From Marinobacter sp. CHS3-4 (GTDB lineage: Bacteria > Pseudomonadota > Gammaproteobacteria > Pseudomonadales > Oleiphilaceae), in contig NZ_JASGBJ010000001.1 of the NCBI RefSeq assembly GCF_030053415.1, positions 1,450,394 to 1,514,393 on the forward strand: 64,000 nt of DNA. The letters run 5' to 3'. How positions within the stretch are numbered: the stretch's first letter is position 1; every line of letters starts with the position of its first letter. This document shows positions 29,092 to 37,753 of this stretch, in pieces. A program made the position numbers and the translations under genes. Under the pieces are notes generated by a model. The model searched no databases. It was not told the origin of the DNA and saw only the letters and a program-made list of their open reading frames with translations.

Positions 29092-29966
29092 CCTACCCCC
29101 AGGTAGGCGTACCAGGCGGCCTGGATTTCAGGCCCGAACCACAGGCACAGCAGGCCGGCAGCGGCGAGATAGGGGCCAAAAGGAATAGGCACTTCCCGTC
29201 CGTGTTTGCGAAAAGCAATCAGGCTGATGCCGACCACAGCGCCGACGATCGAAGAAAGCAGAATCACGGCTGGCAACAGCTGCCAGCCCAGCCAGGCGCC
29301 CAGTGCAGCAAGCAGTTTGAAATCGCCATGGCCCATGCCTTCTTTGCCAGTAACGAGTTTGAACAACCAGTAAACTGACCAGAGCGACAAGTAACCTGCA
29401 ACGGCGCCCCAGAACGCATGATTGAACTCCGTGAACATACCAAAGTAGTTCAGGATCAAGCCCAGCCAGAGAATTGGCAGGGTGATGCTGTCTGGGAGTA
29501 ACTGGGTATCGTAGTCGATCATCGTCAGCGCAATCAATGCCCAGACCAGCAACAGTGCCCACAGCGCTGCGTAGCTTGGGCCTGTTACATACACAGTAAC
29601 CACTGAGAACAGAGCGGTGATCGCCTCAATAATCGGGTATCTGGGGGAGATACCTGCGTTACAGGAAGAGCATTTGCCCCGCAGAACCAGATAGCTAATA
29701 ACCGGAATATTCTCCCACGGCTTGATGCCATGGCCACAGGATGGGCAAGTCGAGGCCGGTTTCGAGAGCGTGACCGCTTCGGTCGCTTGTCGGCTCTCTT
29801 CCGGGAGTTCAAGAAACTCCTCGCATTGGCAGCGCCAGTCCTGCTCCATCATTCTGGGGAGGCGCAGGATGACGACGTTCAGGAAACTGCCGACGCAGAG
29901 AGAAAAGAAAATGATGATCGGGTAAAGCAACGCTGGAGTAGCCAGAAGCTCGTCAAGAATGCCCAT
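29088..29966 (-). CDS. pilD: Prepilin peptidase / N-methyltransferase PilD
   Basis: Bifunctional inner-membrane aspartyl protease that cleaves type IV prepilin and pseudopilin leaders and methylates the new N-terminus. The 292 residues have the N-terminal methylation domain with two zinc-type CxxC pairs (STCPSCGHGIKPWENIPV and GKCSSCNAGISPRYP), the catalytic aspartates in LIALTMIDYDTQLLPDS and GMGHGDFKLLAALGAW, and about eight membrane segments. It lies between pilC and coaE, the normal order, and serves the pilA/pilB/pilC genes here and perhaps type II secretion elsewhere. Confidence 0.97.
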   Translation of the reverse strand: MGILDELLATPALLYPIIIFFSLCVGSFLNVVILRLPRMMEQDWRCQCEEFLELPEESRQATEAVTLSKPASTCPSCGHGIKPWENIPVISYLVLRGKCSSCNAGISPRYPIIEAITALFSVVTVYVTGPSYAALWALLLVWALIALTMIDYDTQLLPDSITLPILWLGLILNYFGMFTEFNHAFWGAVAGYLSLWSVYWLFKLVTGKEGMGHGDFKLLAALGAWLGWQLLPAVILLSSIVGAVVGISLIAFRKHGREVPIPFGPYLAAAGLLCLWFGPEIQAAWYAYLGVG

Positions 29967-29993
29967 TCAACTCTCGATTTGAACAATTGCGGG

Positions 29994-30019
29994 CCCCTCT
30001 CCCCAGGAAGGAAGAGGGG
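29994..30019. other. Hairpin between pilC and pilD
   Basis: cccctct (29994-30000) and agagggg (30013-30019) form a 7-bp GC-rich stem with a 12-nt loop in the 66-bp gap between pilC and pilD. There is no U-run on either side. It may tune pilD/coaE expression relative to pilBC by partial attenuation or RNA processing; this is inference. Confidence 0.35.
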
Positions 30020-30032
30020 GTGATGACCGGCT

Positions 30033-31253
30033 TTAACCGACGACCTGACCCATCTGGAAGATAGGAAGATACATGCCCACGATCAGGCCACCAACCAATA
30101 CGCCCAGCACCGCCATTATCATGGGCTCCATCAGCGCTGTCAGGTTGTCGACCATGTCATCCACTTCGGACTCGTAGTGGTCGGCCACCTTTTCAAGCAT
30201 CTCATCCAGATTACCGGACTCCTCACCGATGGCGGTCAGCTGTACCGCCATTACTGGAAAAACGTCGGTAATTTTCATTGACGCCTGCAGCTGGGTACCA
30301 CTCGACACATCATCCCGTATCTGAAGAACGGCATCCCGATAAACGGCGTTACCTGTGGCTCCGGAAACGGATTCCAATGCATCCACCAGTGGCACACCAG
30401 AGGCAAAGGTGGTTGACAAGACCCGGCCAAATTTTGCAACGGCGGATTTATCCAAAATCTCCCCGACGATGGGCAGCTTGAGCAAATACTTATCAATAAA
30501 ATCCGAGAATTTCTGGGATCTTCGCAATGCTTCTTTGAACACAAAGATGGCTATCACTATGCCCAGCAACACGATAAACCACCATTCCTGCATCCATTCG
30601 GATATATTGATGATGAATTGGGTAAATACAGGCAGGTCAGCGCCAAATCCCTGGAAGAGCGACTCAAACTGGGGAACTACTTTAACCAGAAGGATCGCGG
30701 TGACGATCATTGCGACCACGATAACTGCGATCGGATAGGTCATCGCTTTCTTGACTTTCTTCTTGAGCGTCTCGGTTTTTTCGAGGTAAAGCGCGATTCG
30801 ATCAAGCATCTGTTCCAGCGCGCCGGCTTTTTCGCCGGAGTCGACCAAGTTGCAATACAGATCATCAAAGTGTTTCGGATGGCGACGAAGAGCTCCCGCA
30901 AAGCTGGTGCCGGACGCAACGTCGTTTCGGACTGTCGCAATAAGCTCACGAAGCCCCTGATTTTCCAGACCATCAGTTACGATATCAAAGCTCTGGACGA
31001 GCGGCACGCCCGCTTTCATCATGGTCGCCATTTGACGGGTGAACAAAGCGATGTCAAAAGGCGTTATTTTCTTGCTGCCGCCGAACAGAGGCTTGGGCTT
31101 CTTTTTGACCTTATCCGGAATAATGCCCTGCTTGCGTAACTGAGCTTTCACCAGCGCAAGGTTTGTGCCTGATACCTCGCCCTTAGATTTATTGCCTTTT
31201 CGGTCTTTACCTTCCCAGACAAACGCCTGAAGTTTTTCTGCTTTCTCAGCCAT
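30033..31253 (-). CDS. pilC: Type IV pilus platform protein PilC
   Basis: Inner-membrane platform protein on which the PilB (extension) and PilT (retraction) motors act. The 406 residues contain two T2SSF domains: the first around FTRQMATMMKAGVPLVQSFD, the second around FGRVLSTTFASGVPLVDAL, each followed by hydrophobic membrane helices (IAVIVVAMIVTAILLVKVVP and MAVLGVLVGGLIVGMYLPIF). The length matches Pseudomonas PilC. Located 2 bp after pilB, hence cotranscribed. Confidence 0.97.
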   Translation of the reverse strand: MAEKAEKLQAFVWEGKDRKGNKSKGEVSGTNLALVKAQLRKQGIIPDKVKKKPKPLFGGSKKITPFDIALFTRQMATMMKAGVPLVQSFDIVTDGLENQGLRELIATVRNDVASGTSFAGALRRHPKHFDDLYCNLVDSGEKAGALEQMLDRIALYLEKTETLKKKVKKAMTYPIAVIVVAMIVTAILLVKVVPQFESLFQGFGADLPVFTQFIINISEWMQEWWFIVLLGIVIAIFVFKEALRRSQKFSDFIDKYLLKLPIVGEILDKSAVAKFGRVLSTTFASGVPLVDALESVSGATGNAVYRDAVLQIRDDVSSGTQLQASMKITDVFPVMAVQLTAIGEESGNLDEMLEKVADHYESEVDDMVDNLTALMEPMIMAVLGVLVGGLIVGMYLPIFQMGQVVG

Positions 31254-31255
31254 AC

Positions 31256-32971
31256 TTAATCCTTCGTCACGCGATTGGCTTCTTCGAGACTGGTCACACC
31301 TTCAATCACTTTCCTTAAGGCGGATGTTCTCAAATTTCTGAAGCCCTCGGCCTCGGCCTGCTTTGCAATCTTAATCGAGCTCGCCTCCTCCATAATCATG
31401 TTGGCGAGCTCACTGGTAATCTTGACCACCTCATAAATACCGACGCGGCCTTTATATCCTCCATTGCATTTATCACAGCCCTTTGGGCGGTACAACGTGA
31501 ACCCTGTATCAATTTGTTCCTGTGTGAACCCTTCCTTCAAAAGAACGTCCTGAGGCACGTCCAGGGGCTCTTTGCAGGCACTGCACAACCTTCTGCCCAA
31601 TCGCTGCGCAATGATCAGGCTGACAGAAGTGGCGATGTTGAAGGAGGGGACGCCCATGTTCATCATGCGGGTGAGGGTTTCGGCGGCGCTGTTCGTGTGG
31701 AGGGTTGATAGTACCAAGTGACCGGTTTGAGCTGCTTTAATCGCAATGTTTGCGGTTTCCAGGTCGCGAATCTCGCCAACCATTATGATGTCAGGGTCTT
31801 GGCGCAGAAACGCACGGAGTGCCTCCGCAAACCCAAGGCCAACCTTGGTGTTGACGTTCACCTGGTTCACGCCCTCAAGGTTGATTTCAGCCGGGTCTTC
31901 CGCCGTCGAGATATTTAGCTCGGGCGTGTTCAGAATGTTAAGCCCCGTATAAAGAGAAACGGTTTTACCCGATCCCGTTGGACCCGTAACCAGAATCATG
32001 CCCTGAGGTTGTTTGAGCGCATCCAGATAGAGCTCTTTTTGGTCTTCTTCATAGCCAAGGGCATCGATGCCCATTTTGGCCTGGCTGGGATCTAGAATAC
32101 GCAGAACGATCTTTTCGCCCCACAGCGTGGGCAGTGTGTTGACCCGGAAGTCGATGGCTTTTGTCTTGGACAGCTTCATTTTTATGCGGCCATCCTGAGG
32201 AACTCTTCGTTCGGAGATATCCAGCTGGGACATGATTTTTACACGAGCTGCAATTTTCGGAGCCAGCTTGATGGAAGGCTTGGACATCTCCTTAAGAATA
32301 CCGTCTGTGCGGTAACGGACCCTGTAGACTTTCTCGTAGGGTTCAAAATGGACGTCTGATGCTCCGCCGCGAATGGCATCCAATAGCATTTTGTTGACGA
32401 ATTTCACGATTGGGGCATCATCAACGTCGCTGGCTGCGACAACCGCATCGTCCTCCTGATCTCCGCCTTCAGTCTCGACGCCCTCCAGGTCGGCGTCATC
32501 CAGATCGCCCATGGTGGTGTCTTGCGATTCAAGATACTTGTCGATCGCCTCCCTTAATTTGGCGTCGTCAACCAGAACGGCATCTGTGCTCAGGCCTGTA
32601 TTAAACTTTATTTCGTCAAGGGCCTGGATGTTGGTGGGATCCGAGACAGCAATGAAAAGGCGGTTGCCACGTTTATAAAGAGGTAGCGCGTTGTGCTTGC
32701 GAATCAATTTTTCGTCGACGGACTTCTCCGGCATCATTTCCGGTAGAAAGGCGCTCAAGTCCAGAACCGATACACCGAATTCCATGGCGGCAGAGAAGGC
32801 GAGGCCACTGCTATCGGCAAGCTTATTCTGAACCAGATAGGTAATCAGCGGGATCTTATTCTGGGATGCCTGAATAAAGGAGTCTTTTGCGGTCGCTTCG
32901 TCCAAAAGACCGTCATCAACGAAGCGTCTTGCCAATCCCGTAAGAGTCACGTTCGAGGTGTTGTTAGCCAT
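31256..32971 (-). CDS. pilB: Type IV pilus extension ATPase PilB
   Basis: Hexameric cytoplasmic ATPase that drives pilus assembly. The 571-residue protein has an N-terminal MshEN/T2SSE-N domain, a Walker A VTGPTGSGKTVSLYTGLN, the Asp box and Walker B IIMVGEIRDLETANIAIKAA, the His box GHLVLSTLHTNSAAETL, and the tetracysteine zinc site (RLCSACKEPL and GCDKCNGGYKGRVGIYEV). The full family length is present. It is divergent from pilA across a 329-bp intergenic region. Confidence 0.97.
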   Translation of the reverse strand: MANNTSNVTLTGLARRFVDDGLLDEATAKDSFIQASQNKIPLITYLVQNKLADSSGLAFSAAMEFGVSVLDLSAFLPEMMPEKSVDEKLIRKHNALPLYKRGNRLFIAVSDPTNIQALDEIKFNTGLSTDAVLVDDAKLREAIDKYLESQDTTMGDLDDADLEGVETEGGDQEDDAVVAASDVDDAPIVKFVNKMLLDAIRGGASDVHFEPYEKVYRVRYRTDGILKEMSKPSIKLAPKIAARVKIMSQLDISERRVPQDGRIKMKLSKTKAIDFRVNTLPTLWGEKIVLRILDPSQAKMGIDALGYEEDQKELYLDALKQPQGMILVTGPTGSGKTVSLYTGLNILNTPELNISTAEDPAEINLEGVNQVNVNTKVGLGFAEALRAFLRQDPDIIMVGEIRDLETANIAIKAAQTGHLVLSTLHTNSAAETLTRMMNMGVPSFNIATSVSLIIAQRLGRRLCSACKEPLDVPQDVLLKEGFTQEQIDTGFTLYRPKGCDKCNGGYKGRVGIYEVVKITSELANMIMEEASSIKIAKQAEAEGFRNLRTSALRKVIEGVTSLEEANRVTKD

Positions 32972-33097
32972 AAAAATTAAAAGTGCCGCTTAAGTTGCTG
33001 AAATAGAGGTTGCCCGTCGAAATCAGTTTAGTTGCACGGTATGCGTTTGGAAAGGCATTGGTCGTGATGCGTCCATTTTCTGCGCGGGGCAGGCATC

Positions 33098-33135
33098 AGG
33101 TGACGAAATTTGTCACCTCCTGACTTTGAGAGTCA
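33098..33135 (+). promoter_or_regulatory. Tandem palindromes upstream of the pilA promoter (candidate PilR sites)
   Basis: aggtgac (33098-33104), 7 nt, then gtcacct (33112-33118) is a perfect 7+7 inverted repeat; directly after it tgact (33121-33125), 5 nt, agtca (33131-33135) is a second. They lie roughly 115-150 bp upstream of the expected start of the sigma-54 promoter, the usual distance for an enhancer-binding protein. PilR is the known activator of pilA in Pseudomonas; that it binds here is inference. Confidence 0.45.
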
Positions 33136-33223
33136 CAGCTTGGTCCTGCTTTTCCATCTGTACACGAAAGCGCTCTATAGTTAGGTCTCTGATTATAATA
33201 GAATTCGGGCTCTGATCTGGTTT

Positions 33224-33239
33224 TGGCACGCATTCTGCT
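33224..33239 (+). promoter_or_regulatory. Sigma-54 (RpoN) promoter of pilA
   Basis: tggcacg at 33224-33230 and ctgct at 33235-33239 match the -24/-12 consensus TGGCAC-N5-TTGCW with one mismatch; the GG and GC dinucleotides are exactly 12 bp apart. Transcription would begin near 33250, giving a leader of about 50 nt before the pilA ATG. RpoN/PilR control of pilA is established in Pseudomonas. Confidence 0.85.
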
Positions 33240-33300
33240 AATCCCTAGGCAGCTGTTCCTTGATCAAAGGAATATCGCAAACGAAATCTGGAGAGTGATT

Positions 33301-33738
33301 ATGAAAAAAGTTCAACAGGGTTTTACTTTGATCGAACTGATGATCGTTGTAGCGATCATCGGCATCTTGGCCGCAGTGGCAATTCCTGCCTATCAGGACT
33401 ACACCATCCGCGCCAAGTTCAGTGAAGTTGTTACCATTGCAAGTGCTGCTCGTACTAACGTAGCTGAGTACTACATCAGCACGGGCCAAATGCCGTCGTC
33501 TACCACAGCAGCTGGTATTAGCACAGACGCAGGTCAGAGTGATTACATCAAGTCGATCGCATTCGCTACTTCTGCGGGTGGTTCAGAGCTGACCTACACG
33601 CTGGCAAGCGCACTGGGTGGTGGTCTGGAAGACGAGACCTTCATTTACCAAGTGTCCGGTTCTGGTAGCGGTGTACGAGTTGATTGCACCGGTGGTTCCC
33701 TGGAAGATAAATATCGTCCAGCGAACTGTCGCCAGTAA
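33301..33738 (+). CDS. pilA: Type IVa major pilin PilA
   Basis: Major subunit of the type IV pilus. The 145-residue prepilin has the short basic leader MKKVQQG cleaved by PilD before Phe, then [20 protein letters not shown] with Glu at mature position 5, followed by [17 protein letters not shown]. The C-terminal disulphide loop is between VDC and PANC near the end. There is no C-terminal serine (the chain ends CRQ), so a PilO/TfpO-type terminal-serine glycosylation is not expected. The ATG at 33301 follows GGAGAG at 33290-33295; upstream in-frame codons belong to the promoter region. A terminator follows at 33793. Confidence 0.97.
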   Translation: MKKVQQGFTLIELMIVVAIIGILAAVAIPAYQDYTIRAKFSEVVTIASAARTNVAEYYISTGQMPSSTTAAGISTDAGQSDYIKSIAFATSAGGSELTYTLASALGGGLEDETFIYQVSGSGSGVRVDCTGGSLEDKYRPANCRQ

Positions 33739-33762
33739 TGGCTTGTGCCATAGCCTCCGCAT

Positions 33763-33779
33763 GGTAGCGTAGCGTTACC
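33763..33779 (+). other. Small hairpin with an ops-like core
   Basis: ggtagcg (33763-33769) and cgttacc (33773-33779) can pair as a 7-bp RNA stem (one G-U) around a 3-nt loop, between pilA and its terminator. The core ggtagcgt resembles the RfaH ops element but lacks the leading ggc and the final tg. Probably a chance match; recorded because rfaH lies nearby. Confidence 0.25.
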
Positions 33780-33792
33780 CGTGTAGGCACTA

Positions 33793-33823
33793 CAAAGGCC
33801 CTCTTCGGAGGGCCTTTGTGTTT
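33793..33823 (+). terminator. Rho-independent terminator of pilA
   Basis: caaaggccctc (33793-33803), a ttcg tetraloop, then gagggcctttg (33808-33818) give a perfect 11-bp stem followed by tgttt. The UUCG loop makes it very stable. It separates pilA from the glycosyltransferase gene that begins 35 bp further on; partial read-through could still supply that gene. Confidence 0.88.
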
Positions 33824-33857
33824 GTAAAACAAAAATTCGAGACAGGAACCGCTGACA

Positions 33858-35783
33858 ATGCAATTGCCGCGAATCGAGAGCCATTCTTTAACCATCTCAT
33901 TCGGCTTGATTCTGATTTTAATGGCTGGATGGTTTTCCTTCTCTCCTGGGCTAAGTGGTCCTTTCATGCTGGACGACTTTGACAATCTGGGGGCTCTGGA
34001 AGTTGGCGTTACCGACATCGAGTCTTTTGAAGAATATATGTCCATTGGCAATGCAGGGCCTCTCGACCGACCAATATCGAAGATTTCGTTTCTGATTAAT
34101 GACAATGCCTGGCCATCAGATCCAGCGATTTTCAAATCGACTAATATTTTCCTGCATCTGCTGATTGGCATTACGTTGTTCTGTTTGTTTCGGCAATTGG
34201 CCGCTATTAAATTTGATGAAACGCGAGCTGATTGGGTTGCTTTGTTTGCGGCAGGTCTGTGGCTTTTACATCCTTTTCAGGTTTCAACCGTGCTTTACGC
34301 CGTGCAAAGGATGACGCAGCTGTCTGCATTGTTCCTTCTGCTTGGTGTCGCAATACATGTCTGGCTCAGGCGCCGGGACCCGGAGACCAGTCTTAGGACG
34401 ATAGTGTATCTCTGCCTGAACGCCGGCATCTGCGGTGTGCTGGCCATATTTAGCAAAGAGAATGGTGCCCTGCTGCCAGTGTTTTTGGCAGTGGTCGAGC
34501 TCACCCTTTTGAGGAATCTTGGAGGAGGGCAGCTGCTCTACTGGTGGCGCAGGCTTGCTCTTTGGATTCCCAGCCTAGTAATCATCGGCTATATTATGTA
34601 CTTGCCTCGTTGGGATAGCGGTTATGTCTATCGCGACTTTTCTTTCTCTGAGAGGCTTTTAACCGAACCGGTTATTATCTGGAATTACCTGCATTCAATT
34701 GTGACCTTCCAAGTTTATAAGTTAGGGTTATTTCAAGACGATTTTCCGATTTACTCGTCTCTTTTCAATCCGGTAGTCCTTGTTTCTATTCTGGCTCATG
34801 CAGCGCTTGTTATTGCGGCTTTTGTAATGAAACAGCGTTTGCCTCTATTTTCGTTGGGGGTACTTTGGTTTTATGCTGGCCACTTAATCGAGTCAACAAC
34901 GGTCGCTCTTGAACTGTATTTCGAGCATCGCAACTATCTCTCTATAGCCGGCCTGTCATTTGCGTTCATGGCACTCATATTGGAGGGCTTTCGTAAGATT
35001 TCGGGAGAGTTTGAGAAGTTCTATCTCATTTTCCCTCCGCTTGTTTTGTTGTTGGCAGCGTCGATCACCTGGGGCTTTTCAGGCGAGTGGGGAGATGAAG
35101 ATACGATCATACCTATATGGGCAGCCGAGCATCCGGATTCGCCACGAGCCCAGCGAACCTTTGCTCAGCATCTGGCTAACAGGGGCTTTCCTGATGCAGC
35201 ACTCGATCATCTGGAGCGCTCCCATGAGACGTTTGGTTATGATCTGAGCATTCCTTTTATTGCTGCAGGCATTTCCTGTGCCTTTGATAGACCGCTGCGA
35301 TTCGATCCGTCGCAGCTGAAAGCTGATTTCGATTCTTTCAGATGGACCGATGGACTCAGGCCTGCGGCAAAGCATCTTGAAGACTTGATGATTGGCGCAG
35401 ATTGCCCTTCAATTGCTGTCAGCTACGCGGAAGTGCTTGAGCTGGCCGAGCGCTTTGAGGACGCGAGGCCCACCGGCATTGCATCTTTATTGGTGATTTC
35501 GGGAAATATTCATTTAAAGTCAGGTAACGGAGATGCAGCGCTCAGGCTATACGAAAAAGTGGATGAAATAAGTCGTTCAGTATCATCCGCTACTCGCATA
35601 GCAGGTCTTTTCTTGGGAGCAAATCAATACGCGCAAGCCAGACAGGCTTTGGAAGTGGCTATAGAGCGCGACGCAGGAACAGGGATCAGTGAAGAAAAAA
35701 TGGAACAATATAAAGAACTATTCGATCGAATTGATCGACAATTAAACAACAATAAAGAGTCAGAGGAGTCTTCCGTTGATTAA
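33858..35783 (+). CDS. TMTC-like GT-C membrane glycosyltransferase with C-terminal TPRs
   Basis: A 641-residue membrane protein. About ten hydrophobic segments occupy residues 15-420, and a soluble TPR-like region about 440-630 (HLANRGFPDAALDHLERSHE, then KSGNGDAALRLYEKVDE). In the first extracytoplasmic loop is GPFMLDDFDNLGALEVG, placed as the acidic catalytic motif of GT-C enzymes. LAIFSKENGALLPVFLAV and LYFEHRNYLSIAGLSF resemble conserved motifs of the TMTC/Tetratricopeptide O-glycosyltransferase group. I infer that it moves a sugar from a polyprenyl phosphate to an exported protein; being next to pilA and overlapping a polyprenyl-sugar synthase gene makes pilin the first suspect. Donor and acceptor are unknown. 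Confidence 0.72.
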   Translation: MQLPRIESHSLTISFGLILILMAGWFSFSPGLSGPFMLDDFDNLGALEVGVTDIESFEEYMSIGNAGPLDRPISKISFLINDNAWPSDPAIFKSTNIFLHLLIGITLFCLFRQLAAIKFDETRADWVALFAAGLWLLHPFQVSTVLYAVQRMTQLSALFLLLGVAIHVWLRRRDPETSLRTIVYLCLNAGICGVLAIFSKENGALLPVFLAVVELTLLRNLGGGQLLYWWRRLALWIPSLVIIGYIMYLPRWDSGYVYRDFSFSERLLTEPVIIWNYLHSIVTFQVYKLGLFQDDFPIYSSLFNPVVLVSILAHAALVIAAFVMKQRLPLFSLGVLWFYAGHLIESTTVALELYFEHRNYLSIAGLSFAFMALILEGFRKISGEFEKFYLIFPPLVLLLAASITWGFSGEWGDEDTIIPIWAAEHPDSPRAQRTFAQHLANRGFPDAALDHLERSHETFGYDLSIPFIAAGISCAFDRPLRFDPSQLKADFDSFRWTDGLRPAAKHLEDLMIGADCPSIAVSYAEVLELAERFEDARPTGIASLLVISGNIHLKSGNGDAALRLYEKVDEISRSVSSATRIAGLFLGANQYAQARQALEVAIERDAGTGISEEKMEQYKELFDRIDRQLNNNKESEESSVD

Positions 35784-36708
35784 CGAGCCAGCTGTGTCGA
35801 TTATTATTCCGGCCAAAAACGAAGGCTCAGTTATTGGCAAGGTAGTGTCTGGCGTCAGGTCAATACTACCGGAATCGGAGCTGATCGTTGTCGATGATGG
35901 CTCCACTGACAACACCGCAGACGTGGCCCGTCAGTTGGGTGCTCATGTTGTAAGTCACCCATACTCAATGGGCAATGGCGCTGCAATAAAATCGGGGGTC
36001 AGGGCCTCGAGTGGTGACATCCTCGTGTTCATGGACGGTGACGGTCAGCACAGCGCTGACGACGTTCCGCGGCTTATTGAAAAGCTTGAAGCAGGTTATG
36101 ACCTGGTCGTGGGGGCGAGAACAAAGGGCTCCCAGGCAAGTGTGGGGCGTAGCGTAGCTAACAAGTTCTACAACCGTTTGGCGAGTTACATGACTGGCCA
36201 AACGGTGGAAGACCTGACGTCAGGCTTTAGGGCTGCAAGAGCTGCAAAGTTCAAAGAGTTTATTTCATTGTTGCCCAATGGGTTCTCCTACCCAACAACG
36301 AGCACAATGGCGTTTTTTCGGGCAGGGTATGCAGTCTGTTATGTGCCCATTAAAGTCGAGAAGCGAGTAGGCACCAGCCACATTAATATCATCAAAGACG
36401 GTATTCGCTTTCTGTTGATTATTTTCAAAATTGGAACGCTTTACTCGCCACTCAAACTATTTTTCCCCCTGAGCTTTTTGGTATTTTTCACAGGACTGGG
36501 CTACTACCTGTTCACTTATGTGACTCAGGGAAGATTCACCAACATGAGTGCATTGATGCTAACCACCGCTATTCTTGTATTTCTGATGGGGTTGGTCTCA
36601 GAGCAGATTACCCAGCTTATGTACAAAGATTCAGTGTCTACGCAAAGCCCAGCAACCAATAAAGGGCTCAACGCCAAATCTGGAGAATCGGGTGAAGATA
36701 CTGATTGA
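35776..36708 (+). CDS. GtrB/DPM1-like polyprenyl-phosphate glycosyltransferase (GT2)
   Basis: A 310-residue GT2 enzyme with VSIIIPAKNEGSVIGKVVSG, LIVVDDGSTDNTADVA, the metal-binding DGDGQHSADDVPRL and DLTSGFRAARAAKF, the last typical of dolichol/undecaprenyl-phosphate sugar synthases. Two C-terminal membrane helices (LFFPLSFLVFFTGLGYYLF and LMLTTAILVFLMGLVSEQI) anchor it. It likely moves a sugar from a nucleotide donor to undecaprenyl phosphate. The TTG start at 35776 has an AGAGGAGT ribosome-binding site and overlaps the upstream GT-C gene by 8 bp, so donor synthase and GT-C transferase are coupled. Confidence 0.85.
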   Translation: MINEPAVSIIIPAKNEGSVIGKVVSGVRSILPESELIVVDDGSTDNTADVARQLGAHVVSHPYSMGNGAAIKSGVRASSGDILVFMDGDGQHSADDVPRLIEKLEAGYDLVVGARTKGSQASVGRSVANKFYNRLASYMTGQTVEDLTSGFRAARAAKFKEFISLLPNGFSYPTTSTMAFFRAGYAVCYVPIKVEKRVGTSHINIIKDGIRFLLIIFKIGTLYSPLKLFFPLSFLVFFTGLGYYLFTYVTQGRFTNMSALMLTTAILVFLMGLVSEQITQLMYKDSVSTQSPATNKGLNAKSGESGEDTD

Positions 36709-37753
36709 TATCTGCCACCCTGCGCATGTGCATTTCTTTCATTGGATATCGGAGATTTTGACCCGAAAGGGTCACGAGGTTCTCGTCACAAGCAGGGATA
36801 AAGAAGTGACTCTGAGGCTCCTGGATGAGCACGGCTGGGCCCATCGTCCGCTGTCCAATGCCTCGACTTCGGGCAGTCTTGGGCTGCTCCGTGAACTTGT
36901 TACCAGGAATTTTGCCCTTAGCAAAGTAGTTCGCGAGTTTCGTCCTGACGTAATGACGGCGATCGGTGGCATATTTGTTGCCCAGGTCGGGTTTTTGTTT
37001 CGTATCCCCTCCGTTGTTTTTTACGATACAGAAAATGCCAAGCTTCAAAACCTTCTGACCTATCCATTCGCTTCGCTGGTTGCCGTTCCAAACTGTTATG
37101 AAAGCTGGCTACCGAAGGCGCATATTAAATATCAGGGGTATCATGAACTTGCTTACCTTCACCCGACCTGGTTTACGCCTTGCCATGAAACCGCGGTGAA
37201 AAATGGGCTTGCTCCAGGTGGCGATACGTTTGTTCTAAGAGTCGTTTCCTGGAATGCCAACCATGACGTTGGCGAAACGGGCTGGTCTCTGGATCTCTTA
37301 CGCGAGGTGGCTGAATATCTGGGGGCAAAGGGCAAGGTTATCATTTCATCAGAGTCTGATTTGCCGAAGGACCTTCAACATCTTTCCTACGCAGGCAATC
37401 CATCCCAATTGCATCACGTCCTGGCGTTTTCAAACCTATTCGTTGGCGAAAGCGCTACCATGGCTTCCGAGTGTGTGGTTTTGGGCGTCCCAGCCATCTA
37501 CGCGGCGCACACAGGGCGCGGCTATTGCAATGAGCAAGAGCATCGCTACGGGATGCTCAAAAATGTCACGAACCTGACCTTTGAGTCGATTCGCCCGGCG
37601 ATTGATGATCAGCTTGCACTTACTGCAGCCGAACGCAAAGCTCGCTGGACTCGGCTACTTGAAGATACGGTGGAAGTGGCAGATTACGCCGCATCGCTCA
37701 TTGAAAAAACAGGCATGGGAGTGTCCGCAACCGAGTTAAAAGCGTCGATATGA
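36692..37753 (+). CDS. DUF354 family protein (UDP-GlcNAc 2-epimerase-like fold)
   Basis: A 353-residue DUF354 protein. The family has a GT-B type fold related to WecB/NeuC 2-epimerases and is found in polysaccharide loci; the reaction is not established. Visible features: MKILIDICHPAHVHFFHWI at the start, LTRKGHEVLVTSRDKEV, MTAIGGIFVAQVGFLFRIPS and the C-terminal domain motif LFVGESATMASECVVLGVPA followed by AIYAAHTGRGYCNEQE. GTG at 36692 starts within the end of the preceding gene (17-bp overlap); the stop shares ATGA with the next GT2 gene. Confidence 0.75.
   Translation: MKILIDICHPAHVHFFHWISEILTRKGHEVLVTSRDKEVTLRLLDEHGWAHRPLSNASTSGSLGLLRELVTRNFALSKVVREFRPDVMTAIGGIFVAQVGFLFRIPSVVFYDTENAKLQNLLTYPFASLVAVPNCYESWLPKAHIKYQGYHELAYLHPTWFTPCHETAVKNGLAPGGDTFVLRVVSWNANHDVGETGWSLDLLREVAEYLGAKGKVIISSESDLPKDLQHLSYAGNPSQLHHVLAFSNLFVGESATMASECVVLGVPAIYAAHTGRGYCNEQEHRYGMLKNVTNLTFESIRPAIDDQLALTAAERKARWTRLLEDTVEVADYAASLIEKTGMGVSATELKASI

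Larger units (their letters stand above)
32972..33300. other. pilB-pilA divergent intergenic region
   Basis: This 329-bp gap holds no gene. It contains, reading toward pilA, two operator-like palindromes (33098-33118 and 33121-33135) and a sigma-54 promoter (33224-33239). No clear sigma-70 promoter for pilB on the minus strand was found. The open frame that reaches 33223 upstream of pilA runs through the promoter and is not coding. Confidence 0.7.

Noticed and set aside
33223..33300. N-terminal extension of pilA
   Set aside because: The extra codons cover the sigma-54 promoter and leader; the prepilin leader begins at the ATG at 33301 with a good ribosome-binding site.
36144..36158. ops-like ggggcgtagcgtagc in the GtrB-like gene
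   Set aside because: One base of the core is missing and it is internal to a gene; treated as coincidence.
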